Shown here piece by piece: positions 22,570-33,100 of a DNA stretch of 64,000 nt. The notes beneath the pieces were generated by a model. The model made no database searches, was not told the origin of the DNA, and worked only from the letters and a program-made list of their open reading frames with translations. The translations under genes were made by a program, and so were the position numbers. Each line of letters begins with the position of its first letter. The first letter of the stretch is position 1. Origin of the DNA: Pseudomonas borbori (lineage in GTDB: Bacteria > Pseudomonadota > Gammaproteobacteria > Pseudomonadales > Pseudomonadaceae); assembly GCF_900115555.1 (NCBI RefSeq), contig NZ_FOWX01000008.1, positions 11,472 through 75,471 on the forward strand. The letters are read 5' to 3'.

Positions 22570-22629
22570 ATGGACTTACCCAGTAGTTACTCTGAGTCTC
22601 GATTGTGCAATCGCGTACTGATTGATTGA
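22570..22629 (+). CDS. Possible 19-codon leader peptide before mgtE
   Basis: An open frame, MDLPSSYSESRLCNRVLID, starts 15 bases after the leader hairpin and ends 40 bp before mgtE. It is the only upstream frame of this kind here. Leader peptides control some magnesium transporter genes elsewhere (MgtL before mgtA), which is why it is listed. There is no clear ribosome-binding site and no run of proline or acidic codons, so the call is weak. Confidence 0.2.
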   Translation: MDLPSSYSESRLCNRVLID

Positions 22630-22669
22630 CCCTCTTTGGCGTGCGCCGCCGCTGGGGGTGGAGCGTGCC

Positions 22670-24112
22670 ATGACTGAAGTAGAAGCCAAGAAGCCGCAAG
22701 AAAGCCTGCAGGACCGCCTCGCCCAGGTGGTTGAGTTGCTGCATCGGCACAAGCTGGTCGAAGACCTGACCCATCGTCAGGAAGGCCCGCATCACGATCG
22801 GGTGGAAAACCTGGTGCACCGGCAGAACCTGGCCGAGTTGCAGCGCAGGCTCGATGAGCTGCACTCCGCCGACGTCGCCCATATCCTCGAAGCACTGCCG
22901 TTGGGCGAGCGTCTGACTGTCTGGCAACTGGTCAAGGCCGAGCGCGACGGCGATATCCTCCTCGAAGTATCCGATGCGGTGCGTGAAACGCTGCTCGCCG
23001 ACATGGACGAGCACGAAATCCTCGCGGCGGCCAAGGAGATGGATGCCGACGAGCTGGCGGACCTGGCCTCCGAGCTGCCGCGCGATGTCGTCCATGAGTT
23101 GATGGAAACCCTCGATGCGCAGCAGCGTGAGCGGGTGCGTTCGGCCTTGTCCTATGAGGAGGAACAGGTCGGTGCGCTGATGGACTTCGAGATGGTCACC
23201 ATCCGCGAAGACGTCAGCCTGGAAGTGGTCTTGCGTTACCTGCGCCGGCTCAAGGAGCTGCCGGGGCATACCGACAAGTTGTTCGTGGTCGATTACGACG
23301 GCGTGCTCAAGGGTGTGCTGCCGGTCAAGCGCCTGCTGGTCAACGACCCGGACAAGCTGGTCAGCGAGGTGATGGCCACTGATCCGGTGAGCTTTCATCC
23401 GGACGAGGATGCCTACGATGCCGCCCAGGCGTTCGAGCGCTACGACCTGATCTCCTCGCCGGTGGTGGACAAGAACGGCAAGCTGATCGGCCGTCTGACC
23501 ATCGACGAGATGGTCGACCTGATTCGCGAGGAGAGCGAAAGCGAAGTGCTGAATATGGCCGGTCTGCGCGAAGAGGAAGACATCTTCGCCTCGGTCTGGA
23601 AGTCGCTGCGCAACCGTTGGGCCTGGCTGGCGCTGAATCTGATCACGGCGTTCATCGCTTCGCGGGTGATCGGCCTGTTCGAGGATTCCATCGAAAAGCT
23701 GGTGGCGCTGGCTGCCTTGATGCCGATTGTGGCCGGTATCGGCGGTAACTCGGGCAATCAGACCATTACCATGATCGTGCGTGCCATGGCGCTGGATCAG
23801 GTCAGTACCGGCAACACCACGCGGCTGATCCGCAAGGAGCTGAGCGTTGCCCTGATCAATGGCCTGGTCTGGGGCGGGGTGATTGGGGTGGTCGCTTATA
23901 TGCTGTACGACAGCTGGTCGCTGGGTGTGGTGATGACTGGGGCCATGACCCTCAATCTGCTGCTCGCGGCATTGATGGGGGTTTTGATTCCCATGACCCT
24001 GGTACGCATGGGCCGCGATCCGGCGATGGGGGCCAGTGTGATGATCACCGCGGTGACCGATAGTGGCGGCTTCTTCATTTTCCTCGGGCTGGCCACGGTG
24101 TTTCTGCTGTAG
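22670..24112 (+). CDS. mgtE: Magnesium transporter MgtE
   Basis: A 480-residue magnesium channel/transporter. It has an N-terminal superhelical MgtE_N domain (about 45-150), a tandem CBS domain that senses Mg (about 150-275), a connecting helix and five membrane segments from about 315 to the end. The PIVAGIGGNSGNQ motif near 355 is in the pore region. The start MTEVEAKKPQ at 22670 gives the usual length. In P. aeruginosa MgtE has been linked to virulence control through the Rsm pathway, notable since csrA/rsmA is 1.6 kb upstream. Confidence 0.95.
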   Translation: MTEVEAKKPQESLQDRLAQVVELLHRHKLVEDLTHRQEGPHHDRVENLVHRQNLAELQRRLDELHSADVAHILEALPLGERLTVWQLVKAERDGDILLEVSDAVRETLLADMDEHEILAAAKEMDADELADLASELPRDVVHELMETLDAQQRERVRSALSYEEEQVGALMDFEMVTIREDVSLEVVLRYLRRLKELPGHTDKLFVVDYDGVLKGVLPVKRLLVNDPDKLVSEVMATDPVSFHPDEDAYDAAQAFERYDLISSPVVDKNGKLIGRLTIDEMVDLIREESESEVLNMAGLREEEDIFASVWKSLRNRWAWLALNLITAFIASRVIGLFEDSIEKLVALAALMPIVAGIGGNSGNQTITMIVRAMALDQVSTGNTTRLIRKELSVALINGLVWGGVIGVVAYMLYDSWSLGVVMTGAMTLNLLLAALMGVLIPMTLVRMGRDPAMGASVMITAVTDSGGFFIFLGLATVFLL

Positions 24113-24298
24113 CGGGATGCTCTTATTTATGCGGTGAATGCGTGGCGCTTTTTTGTCCGAATTTGTCGCCAAATGCAGTCTGGGGTTTGCTCAAACGACC
24201 GTTTCAAGCTAAGGTGCGCCAGCTTTGCCCGGGACATTTCTCGGGCGCTCCTATCAATAACGAATGCAGCCCAATGCTGCTGGCAAAAAGGAGTCACG

Positions 24299-24550
24299 AT
24301 GACCGCCAGTCAACTCCTGCTCGAGGGTGTCGAGCTCATGTTGTTCGGCCTGGGCTTTGTATTTCTCTTTCTGGTTTTGTTGGTGGGGGCGATCCGCGTG
24401 ATGTCGCGTCTGATCGAACTGTTCGCCCCTCATACGCCAGTACCCGTAGCCACGAAATCGTCCGTCAGGCCGGCTATTCAGCAGCCGGATGGCGAAGTGC
24501 TGGCCGCCATTCAATCCGCCATTAATCAGCACCGCGCTCGCCGCGGTTGA
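24299..24550 (+). CDS. oadG: Oxaloacetate decarboxylase gamma subunit
   Basis: An 83-residue membrane protein with one transmembrane helix (about residues 9-35) and a soluble tail, the size and shape of OadG, which holds the alpha and beta subunits together and binds zinc in known systems. It follows AAAAAGGAGTCACG and lies 25 bp before oadA. The sequence is poorly conserved, so the call rests on position and architecture. Confidence 0.9.
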   Translation: MTASQLLLEGVELMLFGLGFVFLFLVLLVGAIRVMSRLIELFAPHTPVPVATKSSVRPAIQQPDGEVLAAIQSAINQHRARRG

Positions 24551-24575
24551 GTCAGGTTCGAAAGGGAGCACCTGT

Positions 24576-26357
24576 ATGACTGCCGTTAAACAAGCACTCG
24601 GAATCACCGATGTGGTGCTGCGCGATGCTCACCAGTCGATTCTGGCGACGCGTGTACGCCTGGAAGACATGTTGCCGATCGCGCCCAAGCTCGATCAGGT
24701 CGGTTTCTGGTCGGTAGAGTCCTGGGGTGGCGCGACTTTCGATTCCTGCATTCGTTACCTGGGTGAAGATCCATGGCATCGCATCCGTGAGTTGAAAAAG
24801 GCCATGCCCAATACCCGCCAGCAGATGCTCCTGCGCGGGCAGAACCTGCTCGGCTATCGCCACTACGCCGATGACGTGGTGGAGAAATTCGTCGAGCGCG
24901 CCGCCTTTAATGGGGTCGATGTGTTCCGCGTGTTCGACGCGATGAACGATCCGCGCAACCTGCAGACCGCACTGAAGGCGGTCAAGCAACTGGGTAAGCA
25001 TGCCCAGGGCACCATCTCCTACACCACCAGTCCGGTGCATACCCTGGAGATGTGGGTCGATCTGGCCAAGCAGATCGAAGACATGGGCGCCGATTCGGTA
25101 GCGATCAAGGACATGGCCGGGATTCTCAATCCCTACACCGCTTTCGAACTGGTGGCGCGCCTCAAGGCCACCCTGTCGATCCCGATCCATATGCAGTGCC
25201 ACGCCACCGCAGGGCTGTCGACCGCAGCCATCCTCAAGGCGGTGGAGGCCGGCATCGATAACGTCGACACGGCGATTTCCTCGCTTTCGATGACCTACGG
25301 TCACTCGCCAACCGAGTCGGTGGTGGCGATCTTCCAGGGCTCCGAGCGCGACACTGGTTTGAACCTGGAACTGCTCGAAGAAATCGCCGCCTACTTCCGT
25401 GAAGTACGGAAGAAGTACGCCAAGTTCGAGGGCAACCTCAAGGGCGTCGATTCGCGCATCCTGGTCGCCCAGGTGCCGGGCGGCATGCTCACCAATATGG
25501 AAAGCCAGCTGAAAGAGCAGGGTGCCCAGGACAAGTTCGACGAAGTGTTGGCCGAGATTCCGCGGGTGCGCGAGGACCTGGGCTTTATCCCGCTGGTGAC
25601 GCCGACCTCGCAGATCGTTGGTACCCAGGCAGTGATCAACGTATTGACCGGCGAGCGCTACAAGTCGATCACCAAGGAAACTGCCGGTGTGCTGAAGGGT
25701 GAGTACGGCGCAGCGCCGGCACCTTTCAACAAGGAACTGCAGGCGCGGGTGCTGGATGGCGCCGAGGCGATTACCTGTCGTCCCGCCGACCTGCTTGAAG
25801 CCGAGATGGACAAGCTGACTGCCGAACTCAAGGGTATCGCCCGGGAGAAGGGCATCAAGCTGGCCAAAGATGAAATCGACGACGTGCTGACCTATGCGCT
25901 GTTCCCGCAGATCGGCCTGAAGTTCCTGGAGAATCGCGGCAATCCGGCGGCCTTCGAGCCGGCACCGACTGGCAAGGAACAGCCGGCTCGTGAAGCAGGC
26001 AAGCCCGAGGTCTACACCGTTGAAGTTAACGGCAAGTCCTTTGTGGTCCAGGTCAATGAGGGTGGCGATATCGATGGCATCAAGCCGCTTGGTGGCGTCG
26101 CGGTTGGCGCTGCGCCTGCTGCCGCCGCGTTGCCGGCGGGTGGCGGCGAGTCGCAAAACGCCCCTTTGGCCGGCAATATCTTCAAGGTGTTGGTGCAGCC
26201 GGGGCAGGCTGTGGAAGAAGGGCAGTTGGTGATCATCCTCGAAGCGATGAAGATGGAAACCGAGATCCGTGCGTTCAAGTCCGGCACTCTAGGTGCGGTC
26301 AACGTCAAGGTGGGTGATGCGGTGGCGGTGGGCGACAGCCTGCTGACCATCGCTTAA
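24576..26357 (+). CDS. oadA: Oxaloacetate decarboxylase alpha subunit (biotin carboxyl carrier)
   Basis: Transfers CO2 from oxaloacetate to its own biotin. The 593-residue protein has the carboxyltransferase TIM barrel with the metal site [10 protein letters not shown] at about 14 and HMQCHATAG near 205, a PYC-OADA region (about 300-450), and a C-terminal biotinyl domain with the biotin lysine Lys559 in EAMKMET. It sits between oadG and oadB, which supports the membrane sodium-pump form rather than pyruvate carboxylase subunit B, although the two are similar. Confidence 0.95.
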   Translation: MTAVKQALGITDVVLRDAHQSILATRVRLEDMLPIAPKLDQVGFWSVESWGGATFDSCIRYLGEDPWHRIRELKKAMPNTRQQMLLRGQNLLGYRHYADDVVEKFVERAAFNGVDVFRVFDAMNDPRNLQTALKAVKQLGKHAQGTISYTTSPVHTLEMWVDLAKQIEDMGADSVAIKDMAGILNPYTAFELVARLKATLSIPIHMQCHATAGLSTAAILKAVEAGIDNVDTAISSLSMTYGHSPTESVVAIFQGSERDTGLNLELLEEIAAYFREVRKKYAKFEGNLKGVDSRILVAQVPGGMLTNMESQLKEQGAQDKFDEVLAEIPRVREDLGFIPLVTPTSQIVGTQAVINVLTGERYKSITKETAGVLKGEYGAAPAPFNKELQARVLDGAEAITCRPADLLEAEMDKLTAELKGIAREKGIKLAKDEIDDVLTYALFPQIGLKFLENRGNPAAFEPAPTGKEQPAREAGKPEVYTVEVNGKSFVVQVNEGGDIDGIKPLGGVAVGAAPAAAALPAGGGESQNAPLAGNIFKVLVQPGQAVEEGQLVIILEAMKMETEIRAFKSGTLGAVNVKVGDAVAVGDSLLTIA

Positions 26358-26368
26358 GGAGCGCGGTA

Positions 26369-27505
26369 ATGGATAAGCTCCTCAAACTCTGGCAGAGCAC
26401 GGGCCTGTACCACATCGAGGTTGGTCAGCTGTTTATGATCGCCGTGTGCATCCTGCTGATCTATCTGGCGATCAAGAAGGGCTTTGAGCCCTTGCTGCTG
26501 TTGCCGATTGGTTTCGGCGGCCTGCTGGCCAACATTCCGGTGGCCAATATGGCCGAGGGTGCCGGCTTCCTGCATATGATCTACGAGGTGGGCCTGCCTA
26601 CCAGTATCTTCCCGCTGCTGATCTTTCTCGGCGTCGGGGCCATGACCGACTTCGGGCCGATGCTGGCCAACCCGAAAACCCTGTTGCTTGGGGCTGCGGC
26701 GCAGTTTGGTATTTTCGGCACCCTGATGGGCGCGCTGGCGCTGACGGCTCTGGGTATTCCGGGGCTTGAGTTCACCCTCAAGGAAGCCGCATCCATTGCG
26801 ATTATCGGCGGTGCGGATGGTCCGACCTCGATTTTCGTGACGTCCAAGCTGGCTCCGCATCTGCTCGGTCCGATTGCGGTGGCGGCCTATGCCTATATGG
26901 CGCTGGTGCCGTTGATTCAACCGCCGATCATGCGCGCGCTGACCACCAAGGAAGAGCGCGCCATCGTCATGCAGCAACTGCGCCCGGTGGGGCAGGCCGA
27001 GAAGATCGTCTTCCCGATCATGCTGTGCCTGCTGATCGGCTTGCTGCTACCTGATGCTGCGCCGCTGATTGGCATGTTTGCCCTCGGTAACCTGCTGCGC
27101 GAAGCTGGTGTGGTCGAGCGTCTGGCCGATACCTCGCGCAATGCGCTGATCAATATCGTCACCATCTTCCTCGGTCTGACCGTGGGTTCGAAACTCTCGG
27201 CCGACTCCTTCCTGCAGCTGAAAACCCTGGGCATCCTCTGCCTGGGCATGCTGGCGTTCTGCGCGGGTACTGCTGCCGGTGTGTTGATGGCCAAGCTGAT
27301 GAACATGTTCAGCAGCAACAAGATCAACCCGCTGATCGGTTCGGCCGGGGTGTCGGCGGTGCCAATGGCGGCGCGGGTGTCGAACAAGGTTGGCCTGGAA
27401 GCCAATCCGCAGAACTTCCTGCTGATGCACGCCATGGGGCCGAACGTGGCCGGGGTGATCGGCTCGGCGGTGGCGGCCGGGGTGTTGCTCAGCTTTGTCG
27501 GCTGA
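26369..27505 (+). CDS. oadB: Oxaloacetate decarboxylase beta subunit (sodium pump)
   Basis: A 378-residue polytopic membrane protein that decarboxylates carboxybiotin and couples this to Na+ export. About nine to eleven hydrophobic segments are visible, with the conserved [17 protein letters not shown] stretch near residue 150 and [18 protein letters not shown] near 315. It is the last gene of oadGAB, 11 bp after oadA, and is closed by a double hairpin. It would interconvert the C4 acid pool and the sodium gradient. Confidence 0.95.
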   Translation: MDKLLKLWQSTGLYHIEVGQLFMIAVCILLIYLAIKKGFEPLLLLPIGFGGLLANIPVANMAEGAGFLHMIYEVGLPTSIFPLLIFLGVGAMTDFGPMLANPKTLLLGAAAQFGIFGTLMGALALTALGIPGLEFTLKEAASIAIIGGADGPTSIFVTSKLAPHLLGPIAVAAYAYMALVPLIQPPIMRALTTKEERAIVMQQLRPVGQAEKIVFPIMLCLLIGLLLPDAAPLIGMFALGNLLREAGVVERLADTSRNALINIVTIFLGLTVGSKLSADSFLQLKTLGILCLGMLAFCAGTAAGVLMAKLMNMFSSNKINPLIGSAGVSAVPMAARVSNKVGLEANPQNFLLMHAMGPNVAGVIGSAVAAGVLLSFVG

Positions 27506-27537
27506 CGACAAGCGCGCTTAGCCGCTGCAAACAAAGA

Positions 27538-27606
27538 ATAGCCGCCTGTTCAGGGCGGCTTTTCTTTGGCCAACAAAAAAAACCGGCCGGGAGCCGGTTT
27601 TTTAGC
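27538..27606. terminator. Double, bidirectional terminator between oadB and amrZ
   Basis: A first hairpin, AGCCGCC with GGGCGGCT, is followed by TTTCTTT. A second has an 11-bp stem, AAAAAACCGGC (27577-27587) with GCCGGTTTTTT (27593-27603). The second works on both strands and fits the convergent oadB and amrZ genes. Confidence 0.88.
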
Positions 27607-27614
27607 GTTGCAGC

Positions 27615-27941
27615 TTAGGCTTCTTCAGCGGCCATCTCGGCGTCATGGGCGATCAGTGCCACCAGGGCATTTTGCTGGCGCCGGGATAGCTGGCGGAAGC
27701 GCTGCAGCAACTCGCGTTCGTGCAAGGATAGCTCGGGGCTGTCCAGGCTGACGTTGAGTTCATCGCCCAGGCCGCTTTCCTGAAGCATGCTCTGCTCGAG
27801 GCGGGCGATGATTTCCGAGTTCATGCTACGATGATGATTGCGCGCGACATCAGCGATGCGCTCGCGCATGCCATCAGGCAAGCGAACGACAAATTTGTCA
27901 GCCGTGCGGCTGGAATAAATAGCCTGTTTCATTGGGCGCAT
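27615..27941 (-). CDS. amrZ: Ribbon-helix-helix regulator AmrZ
   Basis: A 108-residue Arc-family DNA-binding protein. In P. aeruginosa AmrZ activates alginate and twitching genes and represses fleQ and flagella, and represses its own gene. The N-terminal ribbon-helix-helix domain is clear, with [18 protein letters not shown] as strand and first helix (residues 13-31) and [12 protein letters not shown] as second helix. The C-terminal tetramerisation region ([18 protein letters not shown]) is also present. I judge it orthologous from recalled sequence. Its presence together with csrA, flagellar genes and a Tad pilus suits a surface-living Pseudomonas. Confidence 0.92.
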   Translation of the reverse strand: MRPMKQAIYSSRTADKFVVRLPDGMRERIADVARNHHRSMNSEIIARLEQSMLQESGLGDELNVSLDSPELSLHERELLQRFRQLSRRQQNALVALIAHDAEMAAEEA

Positions 27942-28756
27942 ACATTTAACCGATTAGTTCAGGGAAGCGATGCTGGCAGTGAGCCACGTGATTGTCACTG
28001 GTTTGACCATCTTTAGCACTAGCTGTTCACTCGGAATCGCCATTTGCATCGATATGGTTGCATCGATGATGCAAATATTTGACGCCAATTCCATGTCGCA
28101 TTGTGTCGGGTGTAAAGGCTCATTGCCAGCACCAATCGTCAGGAATGCGAGTTGTTGGGCAAAAGACCGGTATTTATTCGCCGGAAAAAACAAATACCAG
28201 TCACTCTGATCTAATGGCTCGGCAACGCGGCTGACACGGGATTTACCTGGCCAGGGCTGCGCTAGCAGGCCGTTACCAGCTTGCAGCTCCGTGAGCGTAA
28301 CGATCAGGGAGGCGTCCGCAGCAGATGTGCGTCGGTAAACGGTCGCCCTCTTTTCTCTCCTTGTCCGTGCAGTCGAGTGAAATGGTCGCGCTGATTGGCG
28401 CGTTCTGCCTCGCTACGCGCCGGGTAAGTCTGCTGCGATCGGCATGGCTGGCGACAGCACGCCGGTGCCGATCGCCCTATGCGGGCGCACGGGCACTTGA
28501 ATGGAAAAGTACGCCGCCTGTAGGCTGGCATTGGCTGCATCTTCCAGTCGTTCGATCCAATTGCTTGTAAGCGTAGTGCAAAACATCCTGCTTGGCTGGC
28601 ATGAATGCATGCCGTGCCAGCATGGCATGCTCGGCCTGTTGCGCCGTGCGCCATGCCCATGAAACCAGCTGCCTTGAAGGCGGTCGGACCCTGAGTCGAG
28701 CGGGATTTCAAGGTGTTGATCCTGCAAGTCTGGCAACTAGCGAAAAGGGTGTGCTG
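27942..28756. other. 815-bp AT-rich gap between amrZ and phnN
   Basis: The first 260 bp hold the amrZ control region. TTGCATCGAT occurs twice as a direct repeat (about 28043-28067), followed by GATGCAAAT as an inverted copy, a possible operator. The rest (28200-28756) has several short open frames without family character and the palindrome GCATGCCGTGCCAGCATGGCATGC near 28609. I cannot support a gene there. Confidence 0.4.
28002..28028 (-). promoter_or_regulatory. AlgU (sigma-22) type promoter upstream of amrZ
   Basis: On the minus strand GAACAG (28023-28028), 16 bases, then TCAAA (28002-28006) fits the envelope-stress consensus GAACTT-N16/17-TCTGA in four of six and three of five positions with correct spacing. 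It lies about 60 bp before the amrZ start. AlgU control of amrZ is known in P. aeruginosa, which supports the reading. Confidence 0.5.
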
Positions 28757-29317
28757 ATGGGGGGCAGGTTGATTTATCTGATGGGGCCTTCGGGCTCGGG
28801 CAAGGACAGCCTGCTGAGCGCGGTGCGCGAGCGGCTGGCTGCATATGGCTGTCGTATTGCGCAACGGGTCATCACCCGTTCTGCCGAGGCGGTGGGGGAG
28901 GCGGCGATAGGTGTTTCTCCCGTCGAGTTCGACCGGATGCAGTGCGAGGGGGACTTTGCTCTGAGTTGGCGCGCCAATGGCCTGGCCTACGGCATACCCA
29001 GGCAGATCGATGAATGGCTGGCGACCGGCCAGGATGTGCTGGTCAATGGCTCGCGGGCCTATCTGGGCCAGGCGCGCCAGCGCTATCCCGAGCTGATCGG
29101 GGTGCTGCTCAAGGTCGATATGGATGTGCTGCGCCAGCGCCTGCTGGCGCGTGGCCGCGAGGCGCCCGAGCAGATCGAGCGGCGCCTGGCCCGCAACGCA
29201 TTGTTTGACAGCGCTGCCGCGACCGAGGGGGTGCATGTGCTGGACAATTCCGGCCACCTCGAGCGCACGGTGGCTAACCTGCTGAGCCTGATCGGCGCCA
29301 ATCGCGCCCGCGTCTGA
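28757..29317 (+). CDS. phnN: Ribose 1,5-bisphosphate phosphokinase PhnN
   Basis: Phosphorylates ribose 1,5-bisphosphate to PRPP, last step of phosphonate breakdown by C-P lyase and also a bypass to PRPP. The 186-residue protein resembles guanylate kinases, with the P-loop GPSGSGKDSLL near residue 10, RVITRSAE near 37 and FALSWRANGLAYGIP near 66. The start at 28757 (MGGRLIYLMGP) is preceded by AAAAGGGTG. No other phn gene lies nearby, so this copy is isolated from a C-P lyase operon in this window. Confidence 0.88.
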   Translation: MGGRLIYLMGPSGSGKDSLLSAVRERLAAYGCRIAQRVITRSAEAVGEAAIGVSPVEFDRMQCEGDFALSWRANGLAYGIPRQIDEWLATGQDVLVNGSRAYLGQARQRYPELIGVLLKVDMDVLRQRLLARGREAPEQIERRLARNALFDSAAATEGVHVLDNSGHLERTVANLLSLIGANRARV

Positions 29318-29436
29318 CTCTGCTGGGGGCCGGCTCTGTCCGTTGGGTGTCGTTCGCGCAGGCCGTGCGCCGTGGGTAATGGGCACGGCATGTGTCGCCG
29401 CGCTCCGCACGGTGCATCGCCGGAGCGAGCTGCGCC

Positions 29437-29904
29437 TCAATCCAGCGGCAACTCGGTGGTGCGTTTGACCTCGCTCATGGCGATGTTCGAATGCGCCTCC
29501 TGCACGTGCGGGCGCTGCAGCAGGTGGTCGCGCAGGAAGCGCTCGTAGTCGGCGATGTCCTTGGCCACCACCTTGAGCAGGTAGTCTGAGCCGCCGGCCA
29601 TGGTGTAGCACTCCAGCACTTGCGGATAGCCGACCACCGCCTGCTCGAATTCCTCCAGGTTCTTGCGGCCATGGGCCGACAGCTTGATGTCGACGAACAC
29701 GGTCATGCCCAGGCCGAGCAACTTGGGGTTGAGCAGGGCGACCTTGCGCTCGATCAGGCCTTCTTCCTGCATGCGGTGAATCCGCCTCCAGCAGGGCGAT
29801 TGCGACAGTTCGACCTTCTCCGCGATCTCGGCGGCGGACAGGTCGGCATTGTGCTGCAGCAGGCGCAAAATCTTGCGATCGAGAGGGTTGAGCTTTTCCT
29901 GCAT
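29437..29904 (-). CDS. Lrp/AsnC family transcriptional regulator
   Basis: A 155-residue regulator with an N-terminal helix-turn-helix (residues 5-55; KVELSQSPCWRRIHRM is the recognition region) and a C-terminal RAM/AsnC ligand domain with the GGSDYLLKVVAKD motif near residue 104, where amino acids bind. It is divergent from the indolepyruvate oxidoreductase gene, with a 201-bp gap between the starts. Regulators of this kind usually sense the amino acid degraded by the adjacent operon, so it probably controls the 30-36 kb cluster. Confidence 0.9.
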   Translation of the reverse strand: MQEKLNPLDRKILRLLQHNADLSAAEIAEKVELSQSPCWRRIHRMQEEGLIERKVALLNPKLLGLGMTVFVDIKLSAHGRKNLEEFEQAVVGYPQVLECYTMAGGSDYLLKVVAKDIADYERFLRDHLLQRPHVQEAHSNIAMSEVKRTTELPLD

Positions 29905-30105
29905 GATTTCTTCCTATTTTTCGTACTTGTTGGAAAGGTCATGCGCAGTATTGGCTTTACGGCCCTAAATTAGAAAGAAAATCTCCGTACCGCTCAGTCA
30001 TATTCTTAGCCAGTCGTTTAGCCCGGTGATCCCGGACGAAACAGAACCCGGTTGGCATTCACCGTTGCCAGCCTAGCTCTCCATAAAAATAAAAGGAGCG
30101 TCCGC

Positions 30106-33100
30106 ATGTCTCTGGCCGAGATCCGCCTGGATGACAAGTATCGCCTTGCCACTGGTCACCTCTACCTCACCGGCACCCAGGCGCTGACCCGCCTGCCGAT
30201 GCTACAAAAGCAGCGCGATGCGGCCCACGGCCTGAATACCGCCTGCTTCATCTCCGGCTACCGCGGCTCGCCGCTGGGCAACCTGGACAAGAGCCTGTGG
30301 GAAGCCAAGGGCTTCCTCCAGGAAAACGCCATCCACTTTCAGCCCGGGGTCAACGAAGAGTTGGCCGCCACCTCGGTGTGGGGCAGCCAGCAGGCCAACC
30401 TGTTCCCCGGCGCGCGCTACGATGGCGTGTTCGCCATGTGGTACGGCAAGGGGCCCGGCGTCGACCGCTGCGGCGATGTGTTCAAGCACGGCAACTCGGC
30501 CGGCGTCTCCGAGCATGGCGGCGTGCTGCTGCTGGCCGGCGACGACCACGGCTGCAAGTCCTCGAGCATCGCCAACCAGAGCGAGCACGCCTTTATCGCC
30601 GCCTCGATCCCGGTGCTCAATCCGGCCAACGTCCAGGAGATCCTCGACTACGGCATCATCGGCTGGGAGCTGTCGCGCTACAGCGGTTGCTGGGTGGCAC
30701 TGAAGACCATCGCCGAGAACGTCGACTCCTCGGCGGTGGTGGACGTCGATCCGCTGCGTATCGAAGTGAAGATTCCCGAGGATTTCCAGCTGCCGGAAGA
30801 CGGTGTGTATATCCGCTGGCCGGATCCGCCCCTGGCTCAGGAAAAGCGCCTCAACACCTACAAGATCTACGCCGCCCGCGCCTTCGCCCGCGCCAACAAC
30901 CTCAACCGGGTGATGCTCGATTCGCCCAATCCGCGCCTGGGCATCGTCACCACCGGCAAGTCCTACCTGGACGTGCGCCAGGCCTTGGAAGACCTCGGCC
31001 TGGACGAAGCCTTATGCGCCCAGGTCGGCCTGCGTGTGCTCAAGGTCGGCATGAGCTGGCCGCTGGAGCCGGTGTCGGTGCACGAATTCGCCGAGGGCCT
31101 GGACGAGATCCTGGTGGTCGAGGAGAAGCGCAGCATCATCGAGGACCAGTTGACCGGCCAGCTCTACAACTGGCCGGTGGGCAAGCGTCCGCGGGTGGTC
31201 GGCGAGTTCGACGAGAGCGGCGTTTCCCTGCTGCCAAACCTGTCCGAACTGACTCCGGCGATGATCGCCCGCGCCATCGCCAAGCGCCTGGCGCCGATCT
31301 ACAGCAGCGCCAGCATCGACGAACGCCTGGCCTTTCTCGCCGCCAAGGAAGCGTCGCTGGCGGCGCCCAAGCACAGCACCGTGCGCACCCCGCATTTCTG
31401 CTCCGGTTGTCCGCACAATACCTCGACCAAACTGCCGGAAGGCAGCCGCGCCCAGGGCGGCATCGGTTGCCATTACATGACCCAGTGGATGGACCGCAAT
31501 ACCGACACCTTCACCCAGATGGGCGGCGAGGGCGCGACCTGGATCGGCCAGGCGCCGTTCACCGACACCGCGCACATTTTCCAGAACCTCGGCGACGGCA
31601 CCTACTTCCACTCCGGCCAACTGGCCCTGCGCGCGGCCGTGGCGGCCGGGGTCAATATCACCTACAAGATCCTCTACAACGACGCGGTGGCCATGACCGG
31701 CGGCCAGCCGATCGACGGCGAGCTGCGTGTCGATCAGCTCAGCCAGCAGGTGTTCGCCGAGGGTGTCAAGCGCATCGCCCTGGTCAGCGACGAGCCGGAC
31801 AAGTACCCGACGCGCGAGACCTTCGCCCCCATCGTGAGCTTCCATCACCGCAGCGAGCTGGACGCGGTGCAGCGCGAGCTGCGCGAGTTCAAGGGCACCT
31901 CGGTGATCATCTACGACCAGACCTGCGCCACCGAGAAGCGCCGCCGGCGCAAGCGCGGCAAGCTGGTCGACCCGGCCAAGCGCGCCTTCATCAACCCGGC
32001 GGTGTGCGAGGGTTGCGGCGATTGCAGCGTGAAATCCAACTGCCTGTCGGTGCTGCCGCTGGAGACCGAGCTGGGGCGCAAGCGCGAGATCGACCAGAAC
32101 GCCTGCAACAAGGACTTCTCCTGCGTCGAGGGCTTCTGCCCGAGCTTCGTCACCGTGCACGGCGGCAGCCTGCGCAAGCCGGAGGCGGTGGGCGCCAATG
32201 CGCTGTTCGTCGCCCTGCCGGAGCCGCGTCAGCCATCGCTGGAGCGGCCCTGGAACATCCTCCTGCCGGGCGTCGGCGGCAGCGGCGTGACCACCGTCGG
32301 CGCGCTGCTGGGCATGGCCGCGCACCTGGAAGGCAAGGGCTGCAGCGTGCTCGACCAGGCCGGTCTGGCGCAGAAGTTCGGTCCGGTGGTGACCCATATC
32401 CGCGTCGCCGCCAAGCAGGACGACATCTACGCGGTGCGCATCGCAGCCGGCGAGACCGACCTGCTGCTCGGCTGCGACCTGGTGGTATCCGCCAGCGAGG
32501 AGGCCCTGGCCAAGCTCAACGACAAGATCGCCCACGCGGTGATCAACAGCCATGAGGCGGCCACCGCCGAGTTCACCCGCAACCCGGATGCCCAGGTGCC
32601 CGGCGCGGCCATGCGCGAGGCGCTGGTCGAGGCGGTGGGCGCGGGCAAGACCCACTTCGTCGACGCCACCCGCCTGGCCACCCGCCTGCTCGGCGACAGC
32701 ATCGCCAGCAACCTGTTCATGCTCGGGTTTGCCTACCAGAAGGGATTGGTGCCGGTTTCGGCCGAAGCCATCGCCAAGGCCATCGAGCTCAACGGCGTGG
32801 CGGTGCAGCTCAACCAGCAGGCCTTCCTCTGGGGCCGCCGTGCCGCCCATGATCTGGCGGCGGTGGAGAAGCTGGCCGCACCCAAGGTGGCCGAGGCGCC
32901 GCGGTGCCAGAGCCTGGACGAAATAGTCGCCGACCGTGTGCAGCGTCTGACCGCCTACCAGAGCACGGCCTATGCCGAGCGCTACCACGCGCTGGTGCAG
33001 CGCGTGCGTCTGGCCGATCAGGGCGCCGACCAGGCCCTGAGCCGGGCGGTGGCGCGCTACTACGCCAAGCTGCTGGCCTACAAGGACGAGTACGAGGTGG

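Noticed and set aside
28304..28756. Several short frames between amrZ and phnN
   Set aside because: Their translations are not compositionally like those of real genes and none has a ribosome-binding site. A gene relic cannot be excluded.
30297..32555. Long frame in another phase within the indolepyruvate oxidoreductase gene
   Set aside because: It is an Arg/Pro/Gly-rich shadow of the oxidoreductase coding frame, which has iron-sulfur and TPP motifs.
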